DNA of 64,000 bases from Xestospongia muta (lineage: Eukaryota; Porifera; Demospongiae; Haplosclerida; Petrosiidae). The stretch spans positions 5,779,229 to 5,843,228 of the forward strand of contig OY848921.1 in NCBI GenBank assembly GCA_963693285.1. Direction: 5' to 3'. A program made the translations under genes and the position numbers. This document shows, one piece after another, positions 8,309 through 20,083 of this stretch. The stretch's first letter is position 1, and each line of letters opens with the position of its first letter. The notes under the pieces were generated by a model that saw nothing but the letters and a program-made list of their open reading frames with translations, made no database searches and was not told where the DNA came from.

Positions 8309-10321
8309 TTACTTGTTAGGAGAAATATCAATTTTATCATGTACAATCAAATGATCATTGTTATGTTTTGTTTCAATTTTAAAATTATAATGATCACTTT
8401 CTTTTTCTTCCATTTCAAAACATCTGTATATATACATAATAATATCGTTATTATTTTAATTTCAAATAAGTTTGTATAATGTATGCAACAAACCTTGGTT
8501 TTAAATGATAATTCCTTTTTGATTCAATTTTTTTGAAAATACAAACTGATATAATTATGCAACAAACACAAAAAAACGATAATCCTCCACCAGCAGAACT
8601 AATTGTACTGACTAGTATGATGTTACTTTTTGTTTCAGTTCCATTGGTTGAGTTTTGTTGAGTCAATTGTTGAATAACACCTGGTTATAATTAATCATAG
8701 AAGATATTAATGACATGATATTTTAGAAAATTGATTTATTCATCTATGTTCACTTATAGTTGCTTACTCACCATCTTCTAATGTGGTAAAATTAATACAT
8801 TGACTTTTTCCTATTCCATTAGTTGTCCATTGAGGTGTGACACAGCAAATGTATGAAGTAAATGGTTTTAGAGATATTACAGAGATATTCAATTTCTGAG
8901 TGATGTCTGATGTTATTATAGTGTTAGTATTTGATATATTACACATCACTATGTAACCATCAAACCTCCCATATTGCATGTATTGAAGTGGAGGATTCCA
9001 TGTTATTATACAGTGTGTACTGGAAAGGTCTGAAATAGTCATATTTTGAATAGGTCCTGTGTAAAAAGATCATACATAGATTTACATATGTGCCATCAAG
9101 TCAACATACTTTTTACTGTAAAAATGAATATGTTAGATTATAATTAACAATTATTTGCAGCTTATATTAGTGGATTACAATGGAATTTAAATTACTTACT
9201 ATGCATAATTTGAAGTTTTATTTGTAGCAGTACAAATTATTAATGAATTATATAGTGAGTAATTTAGATGATTCTAGATCCCATAGTAAATACAGATTGA
9301 TTGTTAAGATACCAATTAATTTTTACAATGATACACACTTCAATATAATAGTAATGAAACTGGTGACTTCACTGCCTGACCCACTGTGTGTGTAGATGGT
9401 CCTATAATCATGTTGGATCATGTCATGGTTCATGTGTTATATTGGTATCTTTGTTTTTATAGCATTAATATATCATTGTATGTGACTTTTGAGAGCAATG
9501 AATGAAGCATTCTTAAATCCACAATACAAATAGCAACCAATGAACATCATTAACCCTAACTACTAGCAGTATTTGTCTTCAATGATATTGCTCCTAATTA
9601 TACAATCTTTGTAGCTCTAATGAGTGTTTTTCATTATGAAATCATCATTTTCGAAAGTATTATATGATGGCTTTTTTAATTACGGTCTTGTTAAGTTATC
9701 ATATGTGACAAGAAAATTAATGTTTATTAAATTCTATGTAGTATACCTAGGCAATGAATTCCATTTGTAGCAAGTACAGTTGATGTATCACAGGAACAGA
9801 AGTATGATCCATTAGTATTAGTACAGTGTTGATCACATATGTTTTGTGAACACTCATCAATGTCTAATGTAATTTAAACAATCAATATAATAATAAAATA
9901 CTAAACAAATATGATGTTACCTGATAAACAGTTATAACCTTCCCATCCACTAACACAAGTACAATAGTTTGGTGCAGTACATTCTTTGTTAATACAACAA
10001 ACAGGATTACAAATAGCTAATAAGATAAAAGTACAATAGTACTATGTGTAGATAATTCAATATACCAGTTAGACAATCACTACCAGTCCATCCAGTTACA
10101 CATGTATTGTGTGTACATAATAACAAGTATAACTTACGTAGACAGTTTGGTTTAGGACCATAACCTGAACAACATTGTAGTTGAAGATTATAAGTTCTTT
10201 CATATAGTGTTACAGATTCAGTTCTATAGTATAATACACACATACACTTTATATATTATTTGCATGTAATTTTTTTAAATAAATATTTTATTTGTTTCTA
10301 GCTAAATTGATATTAATAGTA

Positions 10322-10352
<31 letters not shown>

Positions 10353-11085
10353 ACAGTAACAATTGATTCAACTAATTAATGGTCACTTGAATTATACTCA
10401 TGTTCACTAGGTTACATGATGTCTATAAACACATTGACAACATATATGGTATTGACTATTAATTACTATGGAATTGATAGTTCTTATAGTTTATTAACAA
10501 CTTCTAATGACATATGTGAAGTTCACATTCTATATTGACTACCAACCCTATATGATTGTTATTTAACTACATGAATTGTCAATTTCAGAGCATATTATTA
10601 GTAATAATCAATGACACAGTTAACTGTGTCATTGATTATTACTAATGTCTATGAATTGGTTCTTTTAACCCATTAATTTTACAGTGATATAGATAGTATT
10701 AGTGTTAAGCAATTAGCAATAAAGTGAAAAGTAAATACAAAACATTAGAACTTTAATCTGTTAATTTAGAACATGGACTTCATTTAATTATAAGCAGTAC
10801 CATATTAAATAATACTATGTAATCAAACCAAATACACCAAGGTATTAGATAACTTACTAACCTAAGTGGACAACGAACAAATCTCCACCAGCTAGCACAT
10901 CTTCTGTAAAAAGTATAATATCCAACATATGATGTTACAGAAGACACAGATACATTGTGTGAGCAAGATGATACAGCATTACAACTGTATATGATAAGAC
11001 AGATTACAATAATACAGTGTCAAAATAAAGCTTACCTATTCATCAAAACTGTATAACAAAACAAGACAATCAAGAGCCTCACCAT
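8309..11085 (-). CDS. EMI-EGF-FN3 type I membrane protein, copy 1
   Basis: Predicted exons (minus): 11036-11085, 10862-10984, 10066-10223, 9921-10016, 9747-9863, 8772-9056, 8494-8680, 8309-8423. All junctions are GT-AG and keep phase, giving about 376 aa. Residues 1-17 are a signal peptide (MVRLLIVLFCYTVLMN). Residues 17-86 are an EMI domain (YRRCASWW ... QCCSGYGPKPNC). Residues 110-142 are an EGF-like repeat (CTCVSG-type), 142-181 a Ca-binding EGF (DIDECSQNICDQHC), 181-276 one FN3 domain (ITWNPPLQYMQYG), about 296-324 the transmembrane helix (GGGLSFFCVCCIIISVCIF), then a charged 40-residue tail. EMI plus EGF occurs in MEGF/multimerin-type adhesion receptors. The third exon fuses EMI to half an EGF by reading through former intron sequence. 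Ligand unknown. Confidence 0.75.
10321..10350. repeat. (AT)n microsatellite, intron of copy 1
   Basis: Perfect TA dinucleotide run in the EMI intron; its length varies between units. Confidence 0.9.
10597..10646. repeat. 50-bp perfect palindrome, intron of copy 1
   Basis: Both arms of 25 bases are exactly complementary about the centre GTT|AAC, with no loop. Inner part: GACACAGTTAACTGTGTC. It lies in the intron between the two EMI exons and recurs at the same place in copies 2-5. Confidence 0.95.
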
Positions 11086-11743
11086 TTTAGAGTTTGAACA
11101 CTGACTGTAGCTTGAACGTAATTCACTGTAAAACTTATTAGTTGATTTAATTAATGCATATAGCAAGATTATCTGAAACAATTATGTAATAAGCATAAAA
11201 CTTTTGATTATAAATGTAACATAAGATTGTCTGTTTATGTAACTAACAATAGAACTTATATAATGATTTGATTTTCAATGTTAGTTGAAATAAGGTGTTA
11301 GTTAGCTCTGTAGTGTTACTATAGATTAATGTAATTAGTTGTCTTAGATTTTACATAGTCACTTTAGTTACATGTATCCTATGGAATTACACATGATATT
11401 TAGCTCAAAAGCAATTTTCTAAAAAGGACATGAAAATGATCTAGAGTTATCATAAATTATTTTGTATTAACATCACAAGTACCATCCATTGAACTATCAA
11501 TTTCTATATATTTGAAATAGTAGCAATGTGTCCTTTATTTATTTAGCAAATTATATCATAATTTAATCAACCTAATTGTTCATCCATTGATTAGTTAGAA
11601 TGTATTGACACTATTGTTCTCAGCTATAATAAACAAAATATTGTGGAAATTATTTAGGCTTGTAGAAATTATTGTTGGAACAATAATGGATAATAGGTAA
11701 TATGAACATTACTGTAATAATAGAAGAACTATTAACTAGATAC

Positions 11744-11830
11744 TAACCTTTTAGATATTTCCTAATTCTTTGTCACAATCCTCTCCTCTCTACGTATTTG
11801 TATATGTCAAGTAAGACTATATAACGTCAT
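11744..11830 (-). promoter_or_regulatory. Predicted promoter and 5' UTR exon of copy 1
   Basis: On the minus strand TGACGTTATATAG (11816-11830) combines a CRE-like element with a TATA box. About 65-75 bases downstream, AAAAG|GTTAGT near 11749 makes a good 5' UTR splice donor, joining to an acceptor just upstream of the ATG at 11085. The whole segment is nearly identical in all six units. Confidence 0.45.
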
Positions 11831-13944
11831 TTACTACTAGTATCAAGACAACAGGTACTATATATATATACGAATTGACTTTCAACGTAAGAGGGAATGA
11901 CGACAAAATGATCAGCTTTACTCAAATTATTCTGTGAACGTAGGCGGTATACCTGACGAATAAGAGGTGTGGTCATACTCACGAGCATCTATATATCATA
12001 AATGTTACTATCTTACTAATTCTCTGTTAACTTCTGTTTATATTAATAGCTTGCACAGTCTAATGCCTTTACTTTATATTAGTAGCTGACTACTAATGAT
12101 GACATAAATTGTTAGTAGCTATAAACAGACAGTAAACCAGTTTAATTTAGACAATATACATATAACATATTTCTATGCACACATTACATGATACATGTGA
12201 TTAATCAATAATTATATCAAAAATAAATATACAAATCATACTCAGAATGTATTATTATATCACTGATAATATTCAAACGATTTGACAGTTGATGAATATT
12301 CTTAATTGATTGTACAATTATGTAGTAATAATACAATTGACAACAATACTATCTTGTTTGCATCCTTTGTGATTGGAATGATAGTAGACATCCCTATATT
12401 TACTCCATTTTTTTTAAGAAAATATTTTTATTTACTTGTTTGTTTAATTTTTAATGTGAGTTTTAATACCTAATAAAGGGCTATAGCATGGTGGATAGAA
12501 ATAAAACAGTCCACATATGCATGCACGAAATGTGTGCATATAAAGTAACCAATTAAAATTAAATTATTGATGACAACTCAACGAAATCTTTTCTTTATTT
12601 GGTTGCCAAAAAATTAAATTTTAACTTGCTTTGGGAGTTAAACTTATACAATAAATTGTCTAATACAATATACAATACTGTAAGTAACTCAGCAATTATT
12701 GCTGTGTTTATAGTCCTAGCAGAAAATGTAATCTTTTATTATAAATTTGTATTACCCCATCTTAACTTATATAATGAAATATATATGCATGTTTAAAACC
12801 TTCATGATTGAATAGTATTGAGTTGTCTGGCCTGACAATTCTTTAGCCTTATATTTCACTAAAGGGAAGGGGAGTCTAACAAGACTATAGACCTGTGGAG
12901 GCAATCTTTGATGTTTGACACACTTCTTTTAAAGTAATTGTGATATTTTGTCATGTCATATATTTTAATTGGATGCTAGTGATGGCCAGTGTTCTTGTTG
13001 TGAGGCATAACTGTACTCTATAATAATTTGTTAACTGTGTGCTCTCTTAACAATCTATATACTTTCCTTATTTGAGTTATATATCTATAAGTGGTATTAC
13101 AGTAATTATGTGTTTGAATTAGTTGCTAGAATGAATCAATAAATCCCAATGATCATTGTATGTTTACCAAAACAAAACATCAATAAACATAGTATGATAT
13201 GGTCATTATACAATGATTATTATCATTGTTATGTTGTTTGTATCTAAATTATTTGGCTTGCATTATATTAACGTAAGTGGGATGTTTTTTTGCTACTAAG
13301 ACAAAGTATTAATATCAGTTTCAACAAGATTATAATTGAATAAAAATCATCCTATAGTGTTTTGGAATATCTGACTACACACTGAAACACTGACTAGAGT
13401 TACAAGATTTTATAATTTGCATCAGTGTTGAACATTGTTAGTCCATCATATCCATTGCAGTATTACTGGAGGTTAGGGTCATTGAAAGTGTTTAATTTCA
13501 TTTGTTGCTTACACAAAATCATAATGTATTGAAGCTATAAAAACAAATGTATTGTATATAAAGTTAACAGATGATCTATAAGTTAATTATAGGACTGCCT
13601 GGCACATCAGCAGAAAATTGATAAAAAAACTCATGGAGGAGGGGGAGGTTGATGTGTGAGGAAAGTGAAAATATCTATATATGTGCTTACATCCTTAACT
13701 AAAGTTATTCATTAATGCTAATTAAAACATACATATAATATTTACATTCAGTCAGTCAGCAGTTTTCTTCACATGTGGGTATTACTGGTATTTATAATTA
13801 ATCATGTACTAACTTGTAGAGATAATAAACAAATTGTGAGACAAAACTGTGTAAAGCTTCTTTACTTCTAAGTCAAGTCATTTTTTAGACACATTTTGGT
13901 TAACTTCAAATAGCTCAGTGATGACCTAAATTTACTATTTTCAG
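11831..13944. other. AT-rich spacer of unit 1
   Basis: Short plus-strand frames here (for example 12599-12796) recur in other units but are broken by indels, and I do not accept them as genes. A 570-base segment from about 13230 is present in some units (also near 42760 and 62540) and absent in others. Confidence 0.35.
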
Positions 13945-14072
13945 TATTGAAATTACTGACAGATATGACTCATTCACAAATTAATTTAGCCATGAAACGT
14001 CTAGTGACATACTCGCCAATGCTTAAACGAAGACAGGGCTCTAATTACAGGCTTATGAAAGAACTTACTTAG
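13945..14072 (+). CDS. Conserved exon-like ORF between units, first copy
   Basis: After a TATTTTCAG acceptor the frame reads LKLLTDMTHSQINLAMKRL, then VTYSPMLKRRQGSNYRLMK, and stops at 14070-14072. The same 128 bases, with no indel, occur at 35450, 43510, 51988 and 63269. I do not recognise the family. It may be a terminal exon of a plus-strand gene partly lost from the array. Confidence 0.35.
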
Positions 14073-14325
14073 CTTGTCTTGAAGATCAAGACTAAATTCT
14101 GAAATTCTAAAAACTGTCTGTTCTTTGAATTAATGTTAATAACTATTATAACTTCTATCCCACACCTCTCAGTTTTGAATTTCAGCTATCTAAAATTATT
14201 AAAGTAAATGTAGTGAAAAGGTTGTGGTAAATGTTTTCTGTATTTTCAATTATAGAATATAACCAGACTAGGTACAATTGATGAACATGATTCCTTATAA
14301 TTTAAGATTTAATGTATAGCATATA

Positions 14326-14510
14326 ATTTCGGTCAAATGCATTTACCGTATTGTAACTCCGTATCGAGTGAATCTAAGCGTACTAGAGTCGATTATTATA
14401 AAGAACTGTAATAGCACTACATTACTGTAATGCTACTCTGAAAGGTCTTCAGTCGTAGAGCTACATTTAGTGTCCGAATACACGTGGTGTCCGATCATGT
14501 AAATGTAGTA
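14326..14510. repeat. Isolated right-flank remnant of the transposon block
   Basis: The sequence matches 6410-6594 almost base for base but sits here without the transposon. Just before it (14200-14325) the normal unit sequence already runs past this point, so the TAAATGTAGT segment appears twice. This is a recombination junction between a unit with the block and one without it. Confidence 0.7.
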
Positions 14511-15050
14511 AAAATGTTGTGGTAAATGGTTTCTGTACTTTCAATTATAGAATATAGCCAGACTAGGTACAATTGACGAACATGATTCTTTATAATTTAA
14601 GATTATATGCTATACATTAACATAGGTGAATGCTGTACTTACTGATAAAATAAAATGGATATGTATTTCTTATGCTTTCTTTCTCACTCTCATTTCTTAA
14701 CAGTTACAGTGACAGTGAACAGTGACAGTTCCACTTGTATGTAGTTTTTGTGATGAATTTTATAAATATTATTTCAAATGAGTTATAGTTACCATATCAA
14801 CAGTGACAATTTATGATCAGACAATATTACAACGTTGTTTTGTCACATGCATCTTCATTAGATGTCATGTGACCAGCTATAATAGTCATATTAACTCATA
14901 GATTTAATTCGTTTTATTTGATATATATAGCGGTTATTATAAACTTATTGATCTCTTTGTTAAATATTACAAAACATTGGCACTAACTAATACAGTTATT
15001 ATAATTATTACATCAATGCTATATATGCAGACACTGGTACAATTCATTGA

Positions 15051-15143
15051 CTAGTACTTGGTCTAGCTGTGTTAGGTAATCCTGTTAAAGTTGTAAGAGG
15101 ATTTGTAGAGGGACTGTTTGATCTGTTCTATGAACATATTAAG
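15051..15143 (+). pseudogene. VPS13-like exon relic, unit 2
   Basis: Same frame as the unit 1 relic, with GNPVKVVRGFVEGLFDLFYE followed by HIK in place of PLK. Confidence 0.45.
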
Positions 15144-15314
15144 GTACTACATGTGTGAATGTAAAATATTTAATTATTGATTATGATTAAAGGAGTGTCC
15201 TTTATTTGAGGAAATTGTAAAGATTTCAAGCATCTCTTAAATTACAAAGATGTATGCTTTAACTTCTGTATATGATAAGACAGATTACAGTAATAGTGTC
15301 ACAATAAAACTTAC

Positions 15315-15364
15315 CTATACACCAAAACTGTATAACAAAACAAAACAATCAAGAGCCTCATCAT
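15315..15364 (-). pseudogene. Orphan signal-peptide exon, unit 2
   Basis: MMRLLIVLFCYTVLVY with an intact donor and no downstream EMI exon in the unit. The nearest downstream gene on this strand is copy 1, about 4.2 kb away. Confidence 0.5.
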
Positions 15365-15369
15365 TTTAG

Positions 15370-16516
15370 AGTTGGATCACTGACAGTAACTTAAAGAATT
15401 TCACTGTAAAGCTAAATTGATTGATTTAATTGTCTGTAGCAAAATTACTTAATAAAATGTACAGCTTAATAGTTATCATTACAATGATTTCTGAATACTT
15501 AAAAAAATAATGAACAATTACTGTTGCCATTGAAATCATTCTATTGACTCATACACATTGTAAGTTTAACTCAATTTAAGTTAGCCTCATTTCATTACCC
15601 TATAAATACACTATTTCAGCTGTCTCTGTGTATATAATATCCTATATACCTAGTGTAAATATATGTGCAAACATATCGTTATATCATGACATCACTAAAA
15701 TGGCAAGAGTAGAGACTTCAGCTCAAAAAACTATATTATGTATCAATTATGAAGAACAAAAATATTTTGACATTACATATTCAATAATTGAATGTTAATG
15801 TTACTACTATAGTTTACTAACACTACTTCAATATTTAATATTAAAAGTCCAGCCTTAATGTCTTTTGCCAAGACAATTATTTGACAACAGAATTTGCGGC
15901 TTTTCTCTACACACTTCCTGGAGTTTATAATAAATTAGGAGTTAATTTTAGTCAGCTAACCTTCTTTTGAATGAACTGAAGGAGGTACTTCATTTTGTGC
16001 AGTCATTGCAAAACGTTCTACATCTGAGGTTCCATGTTTACTATAGTATATATGTACAGTGTATATCATTATTGTATATGACTGGTTTACCTTGCTTTCT
16101 TAGGAGGGGGAACAGTAAGAATTAGTTTCTTTTGTGCAGGCATTCCTTTACCATAATTGTTTGACATTTCAAAATGTTTTACATCTGAGGTTCCATGTTT
16201 ACTATAGTATATATGGACAGTGTATATCATCATTGTATATGACTGGTTTACCTTGCTTTGTAAGAAGGGGGAATAGGAGAAATTGACTTTTTATCAACAT
16301 ATTGATATGTACTAATTTGTAGTAACATTTATTTATATATGATATGATATATGTACAAACTTTTGTCCACTGGCTGAACTTTTAATCACTGTAATATCAC
16401 TTTGGGTTTCATAATTGTATTTAAAGGTACAACACTTCAAAAAATTTATATTAAATAACAATTTGTGATGAGTCATGTTTGATTACTTGTTAAGAGAAAT
16501 ATCTTATCACGTACAA
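15370..16516. other. 3' flank of receptor copy 2
   Basis: AT-rich, no gene seen. It has an internal duplication of about 100 bases: the segment ending in TTACTATAGTATATATG and GTACAGTG occurs near 16020-16090 and again near 16180-16260. Confidence 0.35.
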
Positions 16517-19338
16517 TCAAATGGTCATTGTTAAGTTTTGTTTTAATTTTAAAATTATAATGATCATTTCATAACATCTGTATATGTACATAATAATAAC
16601 ATCATTATTATTTGAATTTCAAATAAGTTTGTATTATATATGCAACAAACCTTGGTTTTAAATGATAATTCCTTTTTGATTCAATTTTTTTGAAAATACA
16701 AACTGATATAATTATGCAACAAACACAAAGAAACGATAATCCTCCACCAGCAGAACTAATTGTACTGACTAGTATGATGTTACTTTTTGTTTCAGTTCCA
16801 TTGCTTGAGTTTTGTTGAGTCAATTGTTGAATAACACCTGGTTATAATTAATCATAGAAGATATTAATGACATGATATTTTAGAAAATTGGTTTATTCAT
16901 CTATGTTCACTTATAGTTGCTTACTCACCATCTTCTAATGTGGTAAAATTAATACATTGACTTTGCCTATTCCATTAGTTGTCCATTGAAGTGTGACACA
17001 GCAAATGTATGAAGTAAATGGTTTTAGAAATATTGCAGAGATATTCAATTTCTGAGTGATGTCTGATGTTATTATAGTGTTAGTATTTGATATATTACAC
17101 ATCACTGTGTAACCATCAAACCTCCCATATTGCATGTATTGAAGTGGAGGATTCCATGTTATTTATACAGTGTGTACTGGAAAGGTCTGAAATAGTCATA
17201 TTTTGAATAGGTCCTGTGTAAAAAGATCATACATAGATTTACATATGTGCCATCAAGCCAACATACTTTTCACTGTAACAATTAATATGTTAGATTATAA
17301 TTAACAACCATTTGCAGCTTATATTAGTGGATTACAGTGGAATATAAATACTTACTATGCATAATTTGAAGTTTTATTTGTAGCAGTACAACATACTGAT
17401 GAATTATATAGTGAGTAATTCAGATGACTCTAGATCCCATAGTAAATACTAATTGATTGTTAAGATATCAATTAATTTTTACAATGATACACACTTCAAT
17501 ATAATAGTAATGAAACTGGTGACTTCACTGCCTGACCCACTGTGTGTGCAGATGGCCCTATGATCATGTTGAATCATGTCATGGTTCATGTGTTATATTG
17601 GTATCTTTGTTTTTATAGCATTAATATATCATTGTATGTGACTTTTGAGAACAATGAATGAAGCATTCTTAAATCCACAATACAAATAGCAACCAATGAA
17701 CATCATTAACCCTAACTACTAGCAGTATTTGTCTTCACTGACACTGCTCCTGATTATACAATCTTTGTAGCTCTAATCAGTGTTTTTCATTATGAAATCA
17801 ACATTTTTAAAAATATTATATGATGGCTTTTTCAATTACAGTTTTGTTAAGTTATCATATGTGACAAGAAAATTAATGTTTATTAAATTCTATGTAGTAT
17901 ACCTAGGCAATGAATTCAATTTGTAGCAACCACAGTTGATGTATCACAGGAACAGAAGTATGATCCATTAGTATTATACAGTGTTGATGACATACGTTTT
18001 GTGAACACTCATCAATGTTTAATGTAATTTAAACAATCAATATAATTATAAAATACTAAACAAATATGTTGTTACCTGATAAACAGTTATAACCTTCCCA
18101 TCCACTAACACAAGTACAATAGTTTGGTGCAGTACATTCTTTGTTAATACCACAAACAGGATTACAAATAGCTAATAAGATAAAAGTACAATAGTACTAT
18201 GTGTAGATAATTCAATATACCAGTTAGACAATCACTACCAGTCCATCCAGTTACACATGTATTGTGTGTACATAATAACAAGTATAACTTACGTAGACAG
18301 TTTGGTTTAGGACCATAACCTGAACAACATTGTAGTTGAAGATTATAAGTTCTTTCATATAGTGTTCTAGTTCTATAGTATAATACACACATGCACTTTT
18401 TTTATTATTTGCATGTAATTTTTTTAAATAAATATTTTATTTGTTTCTAGCTAAATTGATATAAATAGTAATATATATATAAATATATATATATATATGT
18501 TACAATAACAATTGATTCAAGTAATTAATGGTCACTTGAATTATACTCATGTTCACTAGATTACATGATGTCTATAAACACATTGACAACATATATGGTA
18601 TTGACTATTAATTACTATGGAATTGATAGTTCATATAGTTTAATAACAACTTCTAATGACATATGTGAAGTTCACATTCTATAGTGACTACCAACCTTAT
18701 ATGAATGCTTATTTTGTCAATGGGTAAACATAATTTTCACTCTTGTAACAATTAACTACATGAATTGTCAATTTCAGAGTAAATTATTAGTAATAATCAA
18801 TGACACAGTTAACTGTGTCATTGATTATTACTAATGTCTATGAATTGGTTCTTTTAACCCATTAATTTTACAGTGATATAGATAGTATTAGTGTTAAGCA
18901 ATTAGCAATAAAGTGAAAAGTAAATACAAAACATTAAAACTTTAATGTATTAATTTAGAATATAGACTTCATTTGATGTATGAATAGATACTACATAAAT
19001 AATATGTGGTGGCCATTTTTTTCTGACCCACCTTACAGAGTTAATTATAAGCAGTACCATGTTAAATAATACTACGTAATCAAACCAAATACAGGTATTA
19101 TATAACTTACTAACCCAGCTGGACAACGAATATGTCCCCACCAGCTAACACATATGGTGTAAATAGTATAATATCCAACATATGATGTTACAGAAGACAC
19201 AGATACATAGTGTGAGCAAGATGATACAGCATTACATCTGTATATGATAAGACAGATTACAATAATACAGTGTCACAATAAAGCTTACCTATTCATCAAA
19301 ACTGTATAACAAAACAAGACAATCAAGAGCCTCATCAT
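16517..19338 (-). pseudogene. EMI-EGF-FN3 membrane protein, copy 2 (pseudogene)
   Basis: Exon positions match copy 1: 19289-19338, 19115-19237, 18221-18372 (6-bp in-frame deletion), 18076-18171, 17903-18018, 16929-17213, 16651-16837, tail from 16577. Several lesions are visible. The Ca-EGF exon acceptor reads AA where other copies have AG (about 18019-18020), and the same exon lacks one base near 17972. The FN3 exon has a one-base insertion near 17161 and a one-base deletion near 16965. A deletion in the tail exon brings an early stop at 16517-16519. The Ca-EGF exon is phase-symmetric and could be skipped, but the FN3 shifts still destroy the frame before the membrane helix. The TM exon itself remains open. 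A truncated secreted EMI-EGF product is possible. Confidence 0.75.
18786..18835. repeat. 50-bp perfect palindrome, intron of copy 2
   Basis: Identical to the palindrome in copy 1 although the gene around it is broken. Confidence 0.95.
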
Positions 19339-19984
19339 TTTAGAGTTTGAACACTGACTGTAGCTTGAATGTAATTCACTGTAAAACTTATCAGTTGATT
19401 TAATTAATGCATATAGCAACATTATTTGAAACAATTATGTTATAAACATAAAACTTTTGATTATAAATGTACTATAAGATTGTCTGTTTATGTAACTAAC
19501 AATAGAACTTATATAATGATTTGATTTTCAATGTTAGTTGAAATAAGGTGTTAGTCAGCTCTGTAGTGTTACCATAGATTAAAGTAATTAGTTGTCTTAG
19601 ATTTTACATAGTCACTTTAGTTACATGTATCCTATGGAATTACACATGATATTTAGCTCAAAAGCAATTTTCTAAAAACGCCATTAAAATGATCTAGAGT
19701 TATCATAAATTATTTTGTATTAACATCACAAGTACCATCCATTGAACTATCAATTTCTATATATTTGAAATAGTAGCAATGTGTCCTTTATTGTTTTAGC
19801 AAATTATATCATAATTTAATCAACCTAATTGTTCATCCATTGATTAGTTAGCAAGTATTGAAACTATTGTTCTCAGTTATAATAAGCAAAATATTGTGAA
19901 AATTATTTAGGCTTGTAGAAATTATTATTGGAACAATAATGGATAATAGGTAACATGACCATTACTGGAATAATAGGAGAACTA

Positions 19985-20083
19985 TTAACTAGATACTAAC
20001 CTTTTAGATATTTCCTAATTCTTTGTCACGATCCTCTCCTATCTACGTATTTGTATATGTCAAGTAAGACTATATAACGTCAT
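19985..20083 (-). promoter_or_regulatory. Predicted promoter and 5' UTR exon of copy 2
   Basis: The conserved TGACGTTATATAG element is at 20069-20083, with the AAAAG|GTTAGT donor at its left end. Preserved despite gene decay. Confidence 0.4.

Noticed and set aside
10321..10350. Z-DNA or CRISPR-like repeat
   Set aside because: Simple TA microsatellite; no spaced direct repeats of CRISPR type anywhere in the window.
8309..11085. A receptor tyrosine kinase domain downstream of the membrane helix, as in many sponge EGF/FN3 receptors
   Set aside because: No GxGxxG, HRD or DFG motif is seen on the minus strand after any TM exon; the tails are about 40 residues.
12599..12796. Plus-strand frame in the spacers (WELNLYNKLSNTIYNTVSN), repeated in several units
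   Set aside because: The frame length changes between units through indels, it is AT-rich low complexity, and it has no recognisable domain. It looks conserved only because the units are recent duplicates.
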